Shown: positions 15,834 through 23,888, numbered from the stretch's first letter. The stretch: DNA of 37,943 bases from an uncultured Lachnospiraceae bacterium (GCA_947626985.1 CANQUG010000035.1:1-37943), one strand, 5' to 3'. Notes: generated from the letters alone by a model not told the origin. Translations and numbers: made by a program.

Positions 15834-17894
15834 GGATTTGACAAAAATAAAAATGGTGTGCTTGAAAGTGAAGAAATCGCAAGTGTAACAGTTATTAATG
15901 TTACTGGACATAACATTCGTGATTTGACAGGTATTAATGTCTTCTACAATGTCACAGAATTAGGCTGTCTCGACAATCAATTAACTTCGTTGGATTTAAA
16001 TAATGCTTCTTCCTTGACTTACTTAAATTGCTACAACAATCAATTAACTTCGTTAAACTTAAGTAATGCTTCTGCCTTATCTAAGTTGTACTGCGGAAAC
16101 AATCAATTGACTTCATTGGACTTAAGCAATGTCTCTGCCTTAACGTACTTAGACTGCGCGACAAATAAATTAACCTCGTTGATTTTAGGCAATACTTCTG
16201 CCTTAACTTGGTTAGATTGCAGCGACAGTCAGTTAACTTCGTTAGACTTAGGCGATGCCTCTGCCTTAGGAGATTTACTTTGCGGAGGCAATCAGTTAAC
16301 CTCGTTGGACTTAGGCAATGCTTCTTCCTTTTATTATTTAGTTTGCGGGGGCAATCAGTTAACTTCGTTAGACTTAAGCAATGTGTCTTCCGTATCTTGG
16401 TTAGACTGCAGCGACAATCAGTTAACTTCATTAGACTTAAGTCATGTGTCTTCCTTAGATGGGTTATGGTGCGGCGGCAATAAATTGGCTTCATTAGATT
16501 TAGGCAATTTTTCTGACTTAAAGATCTTATATTGCGCAGACAATCTGTTAACAAGCCTGGATTTCAGCAATAATCCTATTTTGCGGGAAGTCGATTGTAG
16601 TTATAATTATATGAAGGATACTTCGATGGTAACTGGATGGAAAGAGAAGGATAGTTTTATTTTTGAACCTCAAAAGACTCCATCTACACCCTCTCCATAT
16701 CCTTCTGTAGAACCAACCGTAGAACCAACTGTTCCGCCTACTATTGCACCCACAACAACACCGGAACCCACCATAGTTCCGACAACGACACCGGAACCCA
16801 CCATAGTTCCGACAATAACACCAGAACCCACCATAGTTCCGACTACAACACCAGAACCCACTATAGTTCCCACTGCAGCACCGGAACCCACCATAGTTCC
16901 TACTGCAACGCCGATACCTACCATAACTCCTGCTGCAACACCAGAACCCACTGCAACTCCTACTGTAACGCCCGCACAAACACCGACGATCACTCCTTCT
17001 CCCTCTATTGTCCCGGACGAAACATTCAGCGCAGAACCGGAGCTTGGAACACGGCGTGTGGATCTCAGCTGGAAAAAAGTGGACGATGCAGACGGCTATA
17101 TCATCTTTATAAAAGAAGAAAGCACCGGAAAATTTAAGCGCCTTAAAACAATCTGGGGCGCAGATGTAATCTCCTTCTCCAAACTCCTGGACTTTGGAGG
17201 AACACATACTTTTAAGATTCAGTCCTTCAAACAGGATAAAGAAACCCATACCAGCCAGTACACAGATCTGGGAAATGAAATCACGCTGACTCTTTCTCAG
17301 TACAGCAAGTACGAACAGCCCACTGCAAAGGCTTCCACAAAAACAGGCTCCAGACAGATAAATCTCCAGTGGAGCAAAGTAGAGGGAGCAGACGGCTATC
17401 TGCTCTATATGTACAATAAAGAAACTAAAAAATATGACCTTCTGGAGACACTTACAGGCACAGACAGTACCTCCTTCAGTTTTGTAAATGGCCTTAAAAA
17501 CGGTGAGACATATTCTTTCCGTGTACGGTCATACGCTGTGGACAAAGACGGAGAAACTCAGGTAAAAGGTAAAATCAGTGCCGCTTTTAAGACCACCACT
17601 CCTCCGGCCAAAGCCCAAAAGCCAAAAGCTGTTTCCACAACGGCGAATCAGGCAAAGCTCACATGGACGGAAATGAGTACAGCAGATGGCTACAGCATTT
17701 ATAGATGTACCTCCAGAAACGGCAAATATACCCGCGTTAAGACTATCACCGACAAAGATACGATAACCTTCACGGACAAAAATCTGAACAGCGGAATCAC
17801 TTATTATTACAAAATGCGTGCTTTTTCTCTGAATCCGGATGGAACCAGATCCTATGGGAAAGCAAGCGCCGTAAAGGCAGTTAAAATTAAATGA
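15726..17894 (+). CDS. Leucine-rich-repeat / Pro-Thr linker / fibronectin-III protein with chimeric N-terminus
   Basis: From the first ATG the reading is 722 residues. Residues 1-30 derive from the recombinase fragment. Residues 37-50 (FDKNKNGVLESEEI) resemble the EF-hand-like lead-in of clostridial LRR surface proteins. Ten 21-residue leucine-rich repeats built on NNQLTSLDLSNASALTYLDC span about 84-293. A Pro-Thr linker with ten-residue repeats (TTTPEPTIVP type) covers about 317-440. Three fibronectin-III-like domains follow (about 445-530, 540-630, 635-722). There is no signal peptide and no wall anchor, although the architecture is extracellular, so the gene seems to have lost its export signal by recombination. 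ATG 15726 lacks a clear ribosome binding site, so it may not be expressed. Confidence 0.75.
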   Translation: MDIPKKNIYIDRQSGKDFERPQYKKMVRQLEKDEESGFDKNKNGVLESEEIASVTVINVTGHNIRDLTGINVFYNVTELGCLDNQLTSLDLNNASSLTYLNCYNNQLTSLNLSNASALSKLYCGNNQLTSLDLSNVSALTYLDCATNKLTSLILGNTSALTWLDCSDSQLTSLDLGDASALGDLLCGGNQLTSLDLGNASSFYYLVCGGNQLTSLDLSNVSSVSWLDCSDNQLTSLDLSHVSSLDGLWCGGNKLASLDLGNFSDLKILYCADNLLTSLDFSNNPILREVDCSYNYMKDTSMVTGWKEKDSFIFEPQKTPSTPSPYPSVEPTVEPTVPPTIAPTTTPEPTIVPTTTPEPTIVPTITPEPTIVPTTTPEPTIVPTAAPEPTIVPTATPIPTITPAATPEPTATPTVTPAQTPTITPSPSIVPDETFSAEPELGTRRVDLSWKKVDDADGYIIFIKEESTGKFKRLKTIWGADVISFSKLLDFGGTHTFKIQSFKQDKETHTSQYTDLGNEITLTLSQYSKYEQPTAKASTKTGSRQINLQWSKVEGADGYLLYMYNKETKKYDLLETLTGTDSTSFSFVNGLKNGETYSFRVRSYAVDKDGETQVKGKISAAFKTTTPPAKAQKPKAVSTTANQAKLTWTEMSTADGYSIYRCTSRNGKYTRVKTITDKDTITFTDKNLNSGITYYYKMRAFSLNPDGTRSYGKASAVKAVKIK
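15975..16604 (+). repeat. Ten tandem 63-bp leucine-rich-repeat units
   Basis: The units have an exact 63-base period and share AATCAATTAACTTCGTT-like cores encoding NQLTSLD. They vary mainly in the second half. A 30-base repeat encoding a TPEPTIVPT pattern follows at about 16746-16960. Confidence 0.9.
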
Positions 17895-17943
17895 TCTGTG
17901 TATCTTTTTATTACAACAGAGCCATGGGAAATTGACAGCTTTC

Positions 17944-17997
17944 GGGTGGTCGGGAGAATTAAATAATTTTTCCGACCGCCCACACCACTTTTTCTGA
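17944..17997 (+). terminator. Hairpin after the LRR gene
   Basis: GGGTGGTCGG at 17944-17953 pairs with CCGACCGCCC at 17972-17981 with one G-U pair, extended inward by AT pairs. A T-rich stretch follows at 17989-17993. It is probably the terminator of the LRR gene. Confidence 0.6.
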
Positions 17998-18079
17998 TTT
18001 TTTATTTCAGATAAACTATCTGGAATGCAATCTTTTTTAAAAGTAAGCATGTAATAATCCGTATTTTTGACAAAATAAA

Positions 18080-18184
18080 AATTTCCTCCAGTCGCTCCCT
18101 GACTGGAGGAAATTTTGCGTCTTCGCATATTTCTGGAGATTCTTTGCTTCGGCAGCGACATTGGTGTCTTTGTCTGGTGCTGTC
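18080..18184. repeat. 105-bp dispersed repeat with hairpin, copy 1
   Basis: AAAATTTCCTCCAGTC at 18078-18093 forms a perfect 16-base stem with 18101-18116. The hairpin and the adjacent 70 bases recur at 20286-20390 with about six substitutions. On the minus strand one frame is open through both copies, but most differences change amino acids, which argues against a conserved protein. No other gene is visible between 17895 and the promoter at 18267. Confidence 0.85.
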
Positions 18185-18266
18185 TGGAGGCGTCAATCAG
18201 TGCGAAATCAATGCAAAATTAGTGTAGTGAACAAACCAAAGTAGCACCATTTTTTCCGTTCCTTCC

Positions 18267-18340
18267 TTGAATTGTTGCTCCCAAAACGCTATAATGAAGT
18301 GGCAGTTCCGTCTAACTGTAACCGTAAAATCGGTTAGACA
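18267..18340 (+). promoter_or_regulatory. Promoter and downstream operator-like palindrome of the RhuM gene
   Basis: TTGAAT at 18267-18272 and a perfect TATAAT at 18290-18295 have a 17-base spacer. Just after the expected start, ACTGTAACCG (about 18315-18324) is mirrored by CGGTTAGACAGT (18331-18342) around TAAAAT. This could be an operator or the base of a leader hairpin. The leader before the gene is about 145 bases. Confidence 0.7.
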
Positions 18341-18446
18341 GTATAAATGTTTGGGGATGCAAAAACAGGTACAACGTCCACAAGAGCCGGAAGAAGAATA
18401 AGCCGGATGATGATAATCTTGGTTAGCAAAAGGATGGTGATATACA

Positions 18447-19529
18447 ATGGCTGAGAATAGTAAAACCACAACGGGCGGGAATAAGCTGCAAATCAGAAAC
18501 AGTACGGTTGACTTTCTTGTTTTTACAAAGGATGCCCATGAGGAAGGCATCGAGGTTCGAGTGCAGGATCATGATGTCTGGCTTACGCAAAAGGCGATTG
18601 GGCAGCTTTTCGATGTGGATAGAAGCGTTGTCACGAAGCATTTGAAGAACATCTATGAGAGCGGCGAATTGGACGAAGGCGCAACTTGTGCAAATTTTGC
18701 ACAAGTTGCAGACAATGGAAAAACCTATCAATACAAGTTTTACTCACTGTCCGCCATCATCGCCGCAGGATATCGCATCAACTCTGGCAGAGCGACGCAG
18801 TTCCGTCAATGGGCAACAAAGGTTCTGGACACTTTTACAAAACAAGGGTATGTTCTGGACAAGAACAGACTGATCAACGGGCAAATCTTTGACGAGGACT
18901 ATTTTGACCATTTAGTTTCCGAGATTCAGGAGATACGAGCCAGTGAACGGCGATTCTACCAGAAAATCACGGATATTTATGCCACTGCGGTGGACTATTC
19001 GCTGGACAGCCAAATCACTAAAGATTTCTTTGCGACTGTACAGAATAAAATGCACTATGCGGTTCACGGAAACACCGCAGCCGAAGTGATTGTAGCGAGG
19101 GCTGACCATACAAAAGAACACATGGGATTGACCACATGGCGCAACGCCCCGGATGGCAAGATCGTAAAAGCTGACGTTTCTATCGCCAAGAACTATTTAT
19201 CGCTGGACGAAATGCAGGAATTAAATGAGATTGTCACGATGTATCTGGATTACGCCACCCGTCAGGCACGGCGGCATATCCCTATGACAATGGCGGATTG
19301 GGCATCAAAACTGGATGCGTTTCTGCAATTCAATGATGCCGAAATACTACAGGATAAAGGTAAGGTGACCGCTGCCATTGCGAAGGCTTTTGCGGAAAGT
19401 GAGTTTGAACAGTACAGAATCATTCAAGACCGTTTGTATCAAAGCGATTTTGACCGCTTGATGGCGGAAACAGATTCAGAAAAGGGTAAACAAATCCCGC
19501 TCAGTACAGGGCTGTTTCATGAAGAATAA
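18447..19529 (+). CDS. RhuM family protein
   Basis: The 360-residue protein belongs to the virulence RhuM family, often found in genomic islands and near defence genes. Its biochemical role is not settled. Residues 35-75 (VWLTQKAIGQLFDVDRSVVTKHLKNI) form a winged-helix-like DNA-binding region. The central stretch ATQFRQWATKVLDTFTKQGYVLDKNRL and the block HGNTAAEVIVARADHTKEHMGLTTW are family hallmarks. The C-terminal ITMTMADWASKLDAFL-like region (RHIPMTMADWASKLDAFLQF) is also conserved. It is full length and has its own promoter. It lies between two copies of a duplicated module, as expected of an accessory gene. Confidence 0.9.
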   Translation: MAENSKTTTGGNKLQIRNSTVDFLVFTKDAHEEGIEVRVQDHDVWLTQKAIGQLFDVDRSVVTKHLKNIYESGELDEGATCANFAQVADNGKTYQYKFYSLSAIIAAGYRINSGRATQFRQWATKVLDTFTKQGYVLDKNRLINGQIFDEDYFDHLVSEIQEIRASERRFYQKITDIYATAVDYSLDSQITKDFFATVQNKMHYAVHGNTAAEVIVARADHTKEHMGLTTWRNAPDGKIVKADVSIAKNYLSLDEMQELNEIVTMYLDYATRQARRHIPMTMADWASKLDAFLQFNDAEILQDKGKVTAAIAKAFAESEFEQYRIIQDRLYQSDFDRLMAETDSEKGKQIPLSTGLFHEE

Positions 19530-19603
19530 GTTTATATTGAAGAATACTTGATTTTATCGAGAGTTATGGAAGCAGGAGATCCTGCATCACATGGAAATAA
19601 CAG

Positions 19604-19635
19604 TTGTTATTATATCCGTTTTAGGATATAATAAC
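19604..19635 (+). promoter_or_regulatory. Promoter overlapped by a perfect 12-bp inverted repeat
   Basis: TTGTTA (19604-19609) and TATAAT (19627-19632) have a 17-base spacer. GTTATTATATCC (19606-19617) and GGATATAATAAC (19624-19635) form a perfect inverted repeat with a six-base centre. The palindrome covers both promoter boxes, so a dimeric repressor would block transcription, fitting autoregulation by the antitoxin just downstream. Confidence 0.85.
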
Positions 19636-19683
19636 GTTAATCTCAAGCTTTCTTTAGATTTCAAGGATGAAAGGGTGAGTTAT

Positions 19684-19938
19684 ATGAATCTGGCTAAAAT
19701 TTCTGCCAATGGACAAATTACAGTACCGGTTGAAATTCGCCGCCTGCTGGGGCTCAAATCCGGTGATAAAATTCTGTTTTATCAAAAGAAGGATGGAGAA
19801 GTGGTTGTAAGCAATGCATCTGCACAGGCAATTCGCAGAGCACAGGCTGCTTTTGCCGATGCTGCTGACGTGATGGGCGTTTCCAGTGAAGACGATGTGC
19901 AGGCACTTGTAAATGAAGTACGTTATGGAAAGGGTTAA
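19684..19938 (+). CDS. AbrB/MazE/SpoVT-type DNA-binding protein, probable orphan antitoxin
   Basis: The ATG at 19684, with AAAGGGTGAG just upstream, gives an 84-residue protein. Residues 1-45 (LAKISANGQITVPVEIRRLLGLKSGDKILFYQ) are the swapped-hairpin AbrB DNA-binding fold, and the C-terminal half is a helix-rich tail that in antitoxins binds a toxin. No PIN-domain or other toxin gene follows; instead the ATPase fragment begins within 15 bases. It may therefore be an orphan antitoxin or a simple repressor. A longer in-frame start at 19591 would run through the operator and is unlikely. A 22-codon remnant of the same gene lies at 13601. Confidence 0.85.
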   Translation: MNLAKISANGQITVPVEIRRLLGLKSGDKILFYQKKDGEVVVSNASAQAIRRAQAAFADAADVMGVSSEDDVQALVNEVRYGKG

Positions 19939-19951
19939 TGCCATGCGGATT

Positions 19952-20277
19952 ATTCTCTGGGAATGAAACAACGACTGGGGATCGCGCAGGCTGTCATGGA
20001 AGATCCGGATATTTTGATTTTGGATGAGCCGATGAACGGACTTGATAAGCAGGGAGTTCAGGATATGAGAAAGTTGTTCCTGGAAATGAAAGAACAGGGA
20101 AAGCTGATCCTTCTGGCAAGCCATAATAAATACGATATGGAACTGCTTTGCGATGAACTGTATGAACTGGATAACGGCCGTCTTGAAAAGCAGTCTCCGG
20201 AATTCCTGAAAAAATGAGAAAAACAAAATACGCCGTCAAGCCCAGCACACAATTCAAAAAATTACAAGCTGGCAATG
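19952..20277 (+). pseudogene. ABC ATPase C-terminal fragment, direct repeat copy 2
   Basis: Codons to the stop at 20215-20217 repeat the second half of the ATPase at 14513, from the signature motif through Walker B (ILILDEP) and the switch histidine, with very few changes. The Walker A half is absent, so the product cannot bind ATP normally. The homology continues 60 bases past the stop. The fragment starts immediately after the antitoxin gene, showing a deletion that removed the lipoprotein, the permease and the ATPase N-terminus. Confidence 0.9.
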
Positions 20278-20285
20278 AAACTAAG

Positions 20286-20390
20286 AATTTCCTCCAGCCG
20301 CTCCCTGACTGGAGGAAATTTTGCGCCTTCGTATATTTCTGGAGATTTTCTGCTTCGGCAGCGACATTGGTGTCTTTGTCTAGTGCTGTC
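20286..20390. repeat. 105-bp dispersed repeat with hairpin, copy 2
   Basis: This copy matches 18080-18184. Its stem is AATTTCCTCCAG (20286-20297) with CTGGAGGAAATT (20309-20320). It directly follows the duplicated ATPase tail. Confidence 0.85.
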
Positions 20391-20451
20391 CGTCCTGTTC
20401 GGTGTTTTCAGAAAATAATTAGCCTTTTCCCTGAATTATCGTAAAAAAATA

Positions 20452-20497
20452 GAGGAATTTTTCGTTGAATTACTTACTCAACGAAATATTTTCCTCT
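20452..20497. repeat. 25-bp palindrome, left copy, within a larger hairpin
   Basis: TTCGTTGA at 20461-20468 pairs with TCAACGAA at 20478-20485, and outer AGAGGAA/TTCCTCT arms extend the stem. The 25-mer 20461-20485 is the reverse complement of 21002-21026 at 24 of 25 positions. Apart from these palindromes and the 105-bp repeat I see no gene in 20278-21105. Confidence 0.8.
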
Positions 20498-21001
20498 CTA
20501 AAACGTAATTATATACAAAAATAAAATTCATGTCAATAAGCTGGACTTCAATTATCCAAATCAAAAAAGCATGTTTTTCTCAAAAAGATCATACATGATT
20601 CTTCTTTTTACTCTATTTTCCCAAGTTTGTCAATAAAAGTTACATGAAAGGTACATTTCTGTGCATGAAATACGTTTTTGCCATTGCTTTTCAAAGCAGA
20701 TCCGACCTTTGATTCAGGAAATAGTATGTATATTTTCCATGTATACGCAATCTAAAACAGTCAGATGAGCAGTCAAAATGCAAAGAGAATCCGGCACAAA
20801 AGAAAGCAGAGGCGAATGCCGGAAATACAGGAAATCTGCGGCTTCGGAGAATTTTTGAATACGAAGATCCGGATCCTGAGGAAGTAATGTGCCGCTGAAC
20901 CCGGAGTAAAATAATCCATCTGTCACGCAGTCAGATATTTTAGTCAAAGGAAGTTTTCCGATCCCTGGAATATACAGAAAACTGCATATATGCCGCATTT
21001 T

Positions 21002-21026
21002 TTCGTTGAGTAAGTAACTCAACGAA
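21002..21026. repeat. 25-bp palindrome, right copy
   Basis: TTCGTTGAGT at 21002-21011 pairs perfectly with ACTCAACGAA at 21017-21026 around AAGTA. With the left copy it brackets about 566 bases without a convincing gene. It may be the end of a non-autonomous element, an operator, or a terminator-like hairpin. Confidence 0.8.
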
Positions 21027-21105
21027 ACTTTTCCTGCTGAACATCATATTCGGAAGAGGATTTCATGGAGAAAGCTTCAGGAGGAAAAGGGGGTCGACAG
21101 AACGG

Positions 21106-22053
21106 ATGAGAAACAGCAGTATGTGCCTGGCAGGCAGGAGATTCGGAAAACTGACTGTGGAGGAAGATTCCGGAAAGCGCAAACAGGGATGTATTCTCTG
21201 GAGGTGCCGGTGTGACTGCGGCGGGGAGATCCTGCTGATGAGGAGCCAGCTGGTCAGCGGGAGGGTCACGGACTGCGGCTGCGTCTCCCGGAAACGGCGG
21301 GAATCCGCAGGAGCGGAAGATCTGACAGGACAGCGGTTCGGGGAATTGACCGTGCTTTGCCGGGCGGGGAATGACAAACACAGCCGGGTCCGGTGGCTGT
21401 GTCGGTGCAGCTGCGGCAATACGCGGATAGTATATGCCATGCACCTGAAGGAGGGACATACCCGGAGCTGCGGCTGCAAAAAATATAACGTTTCCTATAA
21501 TAAGAGGAATCTGACAGGACAGCGCTTCGGCCGTCTGACCGCCCTGTACCCCGGAGATACTGAGAACCGTTTCCAGAAGGGAGTCTGGCACTGCCGGTGC
21601 GACTGCGGGAACGAGACGGACGTCTGCGCAGGAAGTCTTCTGTCCGGCGTGACCCGGAGCTGCGGCTGTCTGAATGATGAGCAGAGGCGCAGGATGCATG
21701 AGCATATGCATTACCAGCATGATACCTGCCTGGAGAGACTCGTCAGGGCACAGAAGGAAGGCGGGAAGAATAAGGCGGGCTTCCGCGGCCTGTATCTCAC
21801 AAAGAACGGAAGCTACCATGTGATGATCACCTTCCGCAAAGTGCATTACAACCTTGGGTATTTTAAAAGCTTTGACACGGCGGTCCAGGCCAGGGTGGAG
21901 GCGGAGAAGGCGCTCCATACAGGGTATATGGACGCGTTTGAGAGGTACTGTGAAAAGGCCGGGGAGGACGCCCGGTGGGCGGAGGAAAATCCTTTCTTTT
22001 ATAATGTGATGCGCGTCAACGGGGAATTCCTTGTGGATACCAATGCTTTATAA
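21106..22053 (+). CDS. Triple zinc-ribbon-like protein with C-terminal AP2-like domain
   Basis: The 315-residue protein has three tandem modules of about 60 residues, each opening with a GQRFGxLTV-like strand (residues about 9, 75 and 137) followed by a CRCDCG-like cysteine knuckle and ending in a SCGC or DCGC pair. The cysteines would bind zinc. The C-terminal region around 225-285 (GFRGLYLTKNGSYHVMITF ... LGYFKSFDTAVQARVEAEKA) resembles the AP2/ERF-like DNA-binding domain of mobile-element proteins. There is no nuclease motif that I can see. DNA binding is inferred. AGGAGG lies rather far upstream (about 22 bases), so the translation signal is weak. It precedes the polysaccharide locus in the same direction. 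Confidence 0.75.
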   Translation: MRNSSMCLAGRRFGKLTVEEDSGKRKQGCILWRCRCDCGGEILLMRSQLVSGRVTDCGCVSRKRRESAGAEDLTGQRFGELTVLCRAGNDKHSRVRWLCRCSCGNTRIVYAMHLKEGHTRSCGCKKYNVSYNKRNLTGQRFGRLTALYPGDTENRFQKGVWHCRCDCGNETDVCAGSLLSGVTRSCGCLNDEQRRRMHEHMHYQHDTCLERLVRAQKEGGKNKAGFRGLYLTKNGSYHVMITFRKVHYNLGYFKSFDTAVQARVEAEKALHTGYMDAFERYCEKAGEDARWAEENPFFYNVMRVNGEFLVDTNAL

Positions 22054-22107
22054 GACGAATCAGAAGGATGGTGCGGAAATGATTTTCGATGTGTGGAGTG
22101 TTCAAAG

Positions 22108-23829
22108 ATGTCCTGCAAAGCGTTTTTTTCTCTGCTCGGAAGGAAAAGAATAAAAAATATGCTGCTCCTTCTGCCTGTCATGCTGGTCGGCTCGCTGCTG
22201 GAGATGCTGGGGATGGGCATTATCGTTTCCGTCTGCACCTTGCTCGTGAATGACCGCTGGTTCTATGAGAATCCTGCAGTTCTGCGGGTATGCAGCCTGC
22301 TGCATTTGCAGCAGGGAAACGATATGATCGCAGCCATCCTTCTTGCGCTGTTTGGATTATACATATTCAAGGCGTTGTATTTGGCCTGGGAGAGTTATGT
22401 GGTGGCGAAATTTGTGCGAACAACCCGCTGCGAGGTTTCCGACAGATTATTTCGGCGCATCGTCCGTGCGCCTTACCCTTTTTTTGTCCGGCATGGCACA
22501 GCGGAGATACAAAACCTGCTGGGACGGGATGCGGATCAGTTCGGCATTGGCCTGAACTCCTGTATGCAGCTGCTGCTGGATGGACTTGTAGCGCTGGGGA
22601 TGTGCGTGTTTCTGATGATCGTTGAACCGACAATGACCCTTTTTCTGGCAATCGGAATCGCGCTTCTGCTGCTGCTGACCCGGCTCGTGCTGAATCCCAT
22701 CATACAGCGGGCTTCGCAGAGGCAGCGCATGGCAGTCAGGGCCCGGTGGACGTGGCTCCATCAGGCGGTGGCCGGGATCAAAGACGTCCGAATCGGGCGG
22801 CATGAAGGCTTCTTCAGTGCGCATTTTGAAGACACAAATGAAGCATTTGCACGGACAGAGTACCTGAAGCAGTTTTGGACGAAGCTTCCGGTACTGTGTA
22901 TTGAGACGATCGTAGTGCTTTCGGTGCTTTGCTACCTCCTCTTCCTGGCACTCAGAGGTGAAGAGTTGTCACTTTATATGCCGAGCCTGTCAGCGCTGGC
23001 GCTGGCTGCAATTCGGCTCTTACCCGCCTGTAACGGGATCAACTCCAGTCTGACCCAAATCGGCTATGTCAAACCGTCTGTGTACGCGATTTGCGAAGCC
23101 ATGGAAGAGACAAAGACCGGCAGTTCCTGTCTGGAACGGCCGCAAAAGGGAATCGAGTTTTCTCAGGGAATTTCCTTACACGACGTTTCCTATGCCTATG
23201 AGGGCGGAGCGGAGGCGGTGCTGGAGCATGTGGACATGGATATTCCCGCAGGAGCGGCAGTGGGTATCGTCGGCCCCTCCGGGGCAGGCAAGACTACTCT
23301 GCTGGACATACTGCTCGGTTTGCTGGTTCCGGAGCATGGGCAGGTTTGCATCGACGGCATCCCCATTTCGGAGTGCTATGAAAGCTATCTGCAAAGGGTG
23401 GCCTATGTGCCGCAAACCACCTTTCTTCTGGACGATAGCGTTCGGGGCAATGTGGCCTTGGGCCAGGAACCGGGGCAGATCGACGACGGGCGCGTGTGGA
23501 CGGCGCTGGAACGGGCGGCGTTGGAGGGAATGGTTCGGGCGCTGCCGACCGGCCTGGACACGCAGGTAGGCGAAGGCGGCATCCGCTTTTCGGGTGGGGA
23601 ACGGCAGCGGCTGGGACTGGCGCGGGCGATGTACCGCAACCCGTCTGTAATCGTGTTCGACGAGGCGACCTCGGCGCTGGATCTGGACACCGAGGCGGAA
23701 GTGCTGCAATCTATCGCGCGGCTGAAGGGCAAAAAGACACTGATCGTCGTCTCTCATCGCCCGTCAGCCATCGATCATTGCGATCGGGTCTATCGGGTTC
23801 AGGATCGGGCGGTGCGGCGGGAAAAATAG
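22108..23829 (+). CDS. ABC exporter, fused permease and ATPase
   Basis: The ATG at 22108 has GGAG nine bases upstream; a GTG at 22093 is an alternative. The 573-residue half-transporter has about six membrane helices (residues 20-320) and a nucleotide-binding domain (about 340-573). Walker A is GPSGAGKTT, the signature FSGGERQRLGLARA, Walker B VIVFDEATSALD and the switch VVSHR. It would act as a homodimer exporting a lipid-linked or amphipathic substrate, as MsbA/PglK-type flippases do. It is the first gene of the polysaccharide locus, and substrate assignment rests only on that context. I see no peptidase domain. Confidence 0.9.
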   Translation: MSCKAFFSLLGRKRIKNMLLLLPVMLVGSLLEMLGMGIIVSVCTLLVNDRWFYENPAVLRVCSLLHLQQGNDMIAAILLALFGLYIFKALYLAWESYVVAKFVRTTRCEVSDRLFRRIVRAPYPFFVRHGTAEIQNLLGRDADQFGIGLNSCMQLLLDGLVALGMCVFLMIVEPTMTLFLAIGIALLLLLTRLVLNPIIQRASQRQRMAVRARWTWLHQAVAGIKDVRIGRHEGFFSAHFEDTNEAFARTEYLKQFWTKLPVLCIETIVVLSVLCYLLFLALRGEELSLYMPSLSALALAAIRLLPACNGINSSLTQIGYVKPSVYAICEAMEETKTGSSCLERPQKGIEFSQGISLHDVSYAYEGGAEAVLEHVDMDIPAGAAVGIVGPSGAGKTTLLDILLGLLVPEHGQVCIDGIPISECYESYLQRVAYVPQTTFLLDDSVRGNVALGQEPGQIDDGRVWTALERAALEGMVRALPTGLDTQVGEGGIRFSGGERQRLGLARAMYRNPSVIVFDEATSALDLDTEAEVLQSIARLKGKKTLIVVSHRPSAIDHCDRVYRVQDRAVRREK

Positions 23830-23888
23830 CACGCTTTGAAACATAGGCCGGTTCGTTTTTAGTATATCAAACTTGGAGGAAATGGTTC

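Noticed and set aside
15975..16604. Periodic repeats considered as a CRISPR array
   Set aside because: The period is an exact 63 bases within an open frame and encodes leucine-rich repeats; there are no unique spacers and no cas genes.
16670..16993. Gly/Val-rich minus-strand frame opposite the Pro-Thr linker
   Set aside because: It is the complement of a 30-bp coding repeat and has no independent support.
20714..21022. A 102-codon minus-strand reading frame between the two 25-bp palindromes
   Set aside because: It starts at TTG inside the palindrome, has no ribosome binding site and no recognisable motif.
22447..23757. Several 100 to 190-codon minus-strand frames opposite the ABC exporter
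   Set aside because: They are in GC-rich coding sequence with clear ABC motifs on the plus strand, and show no domain or start signal of their own.
23830..23888. c-di-GMP riboswitch or strong promoter before pelD
   Set aside because: The gap is under 60 bases. TTGAAA and TATATC boxes are spaced poorly, and there is no room for an aptamer; cotranscription with the ABC exporter is more likely.
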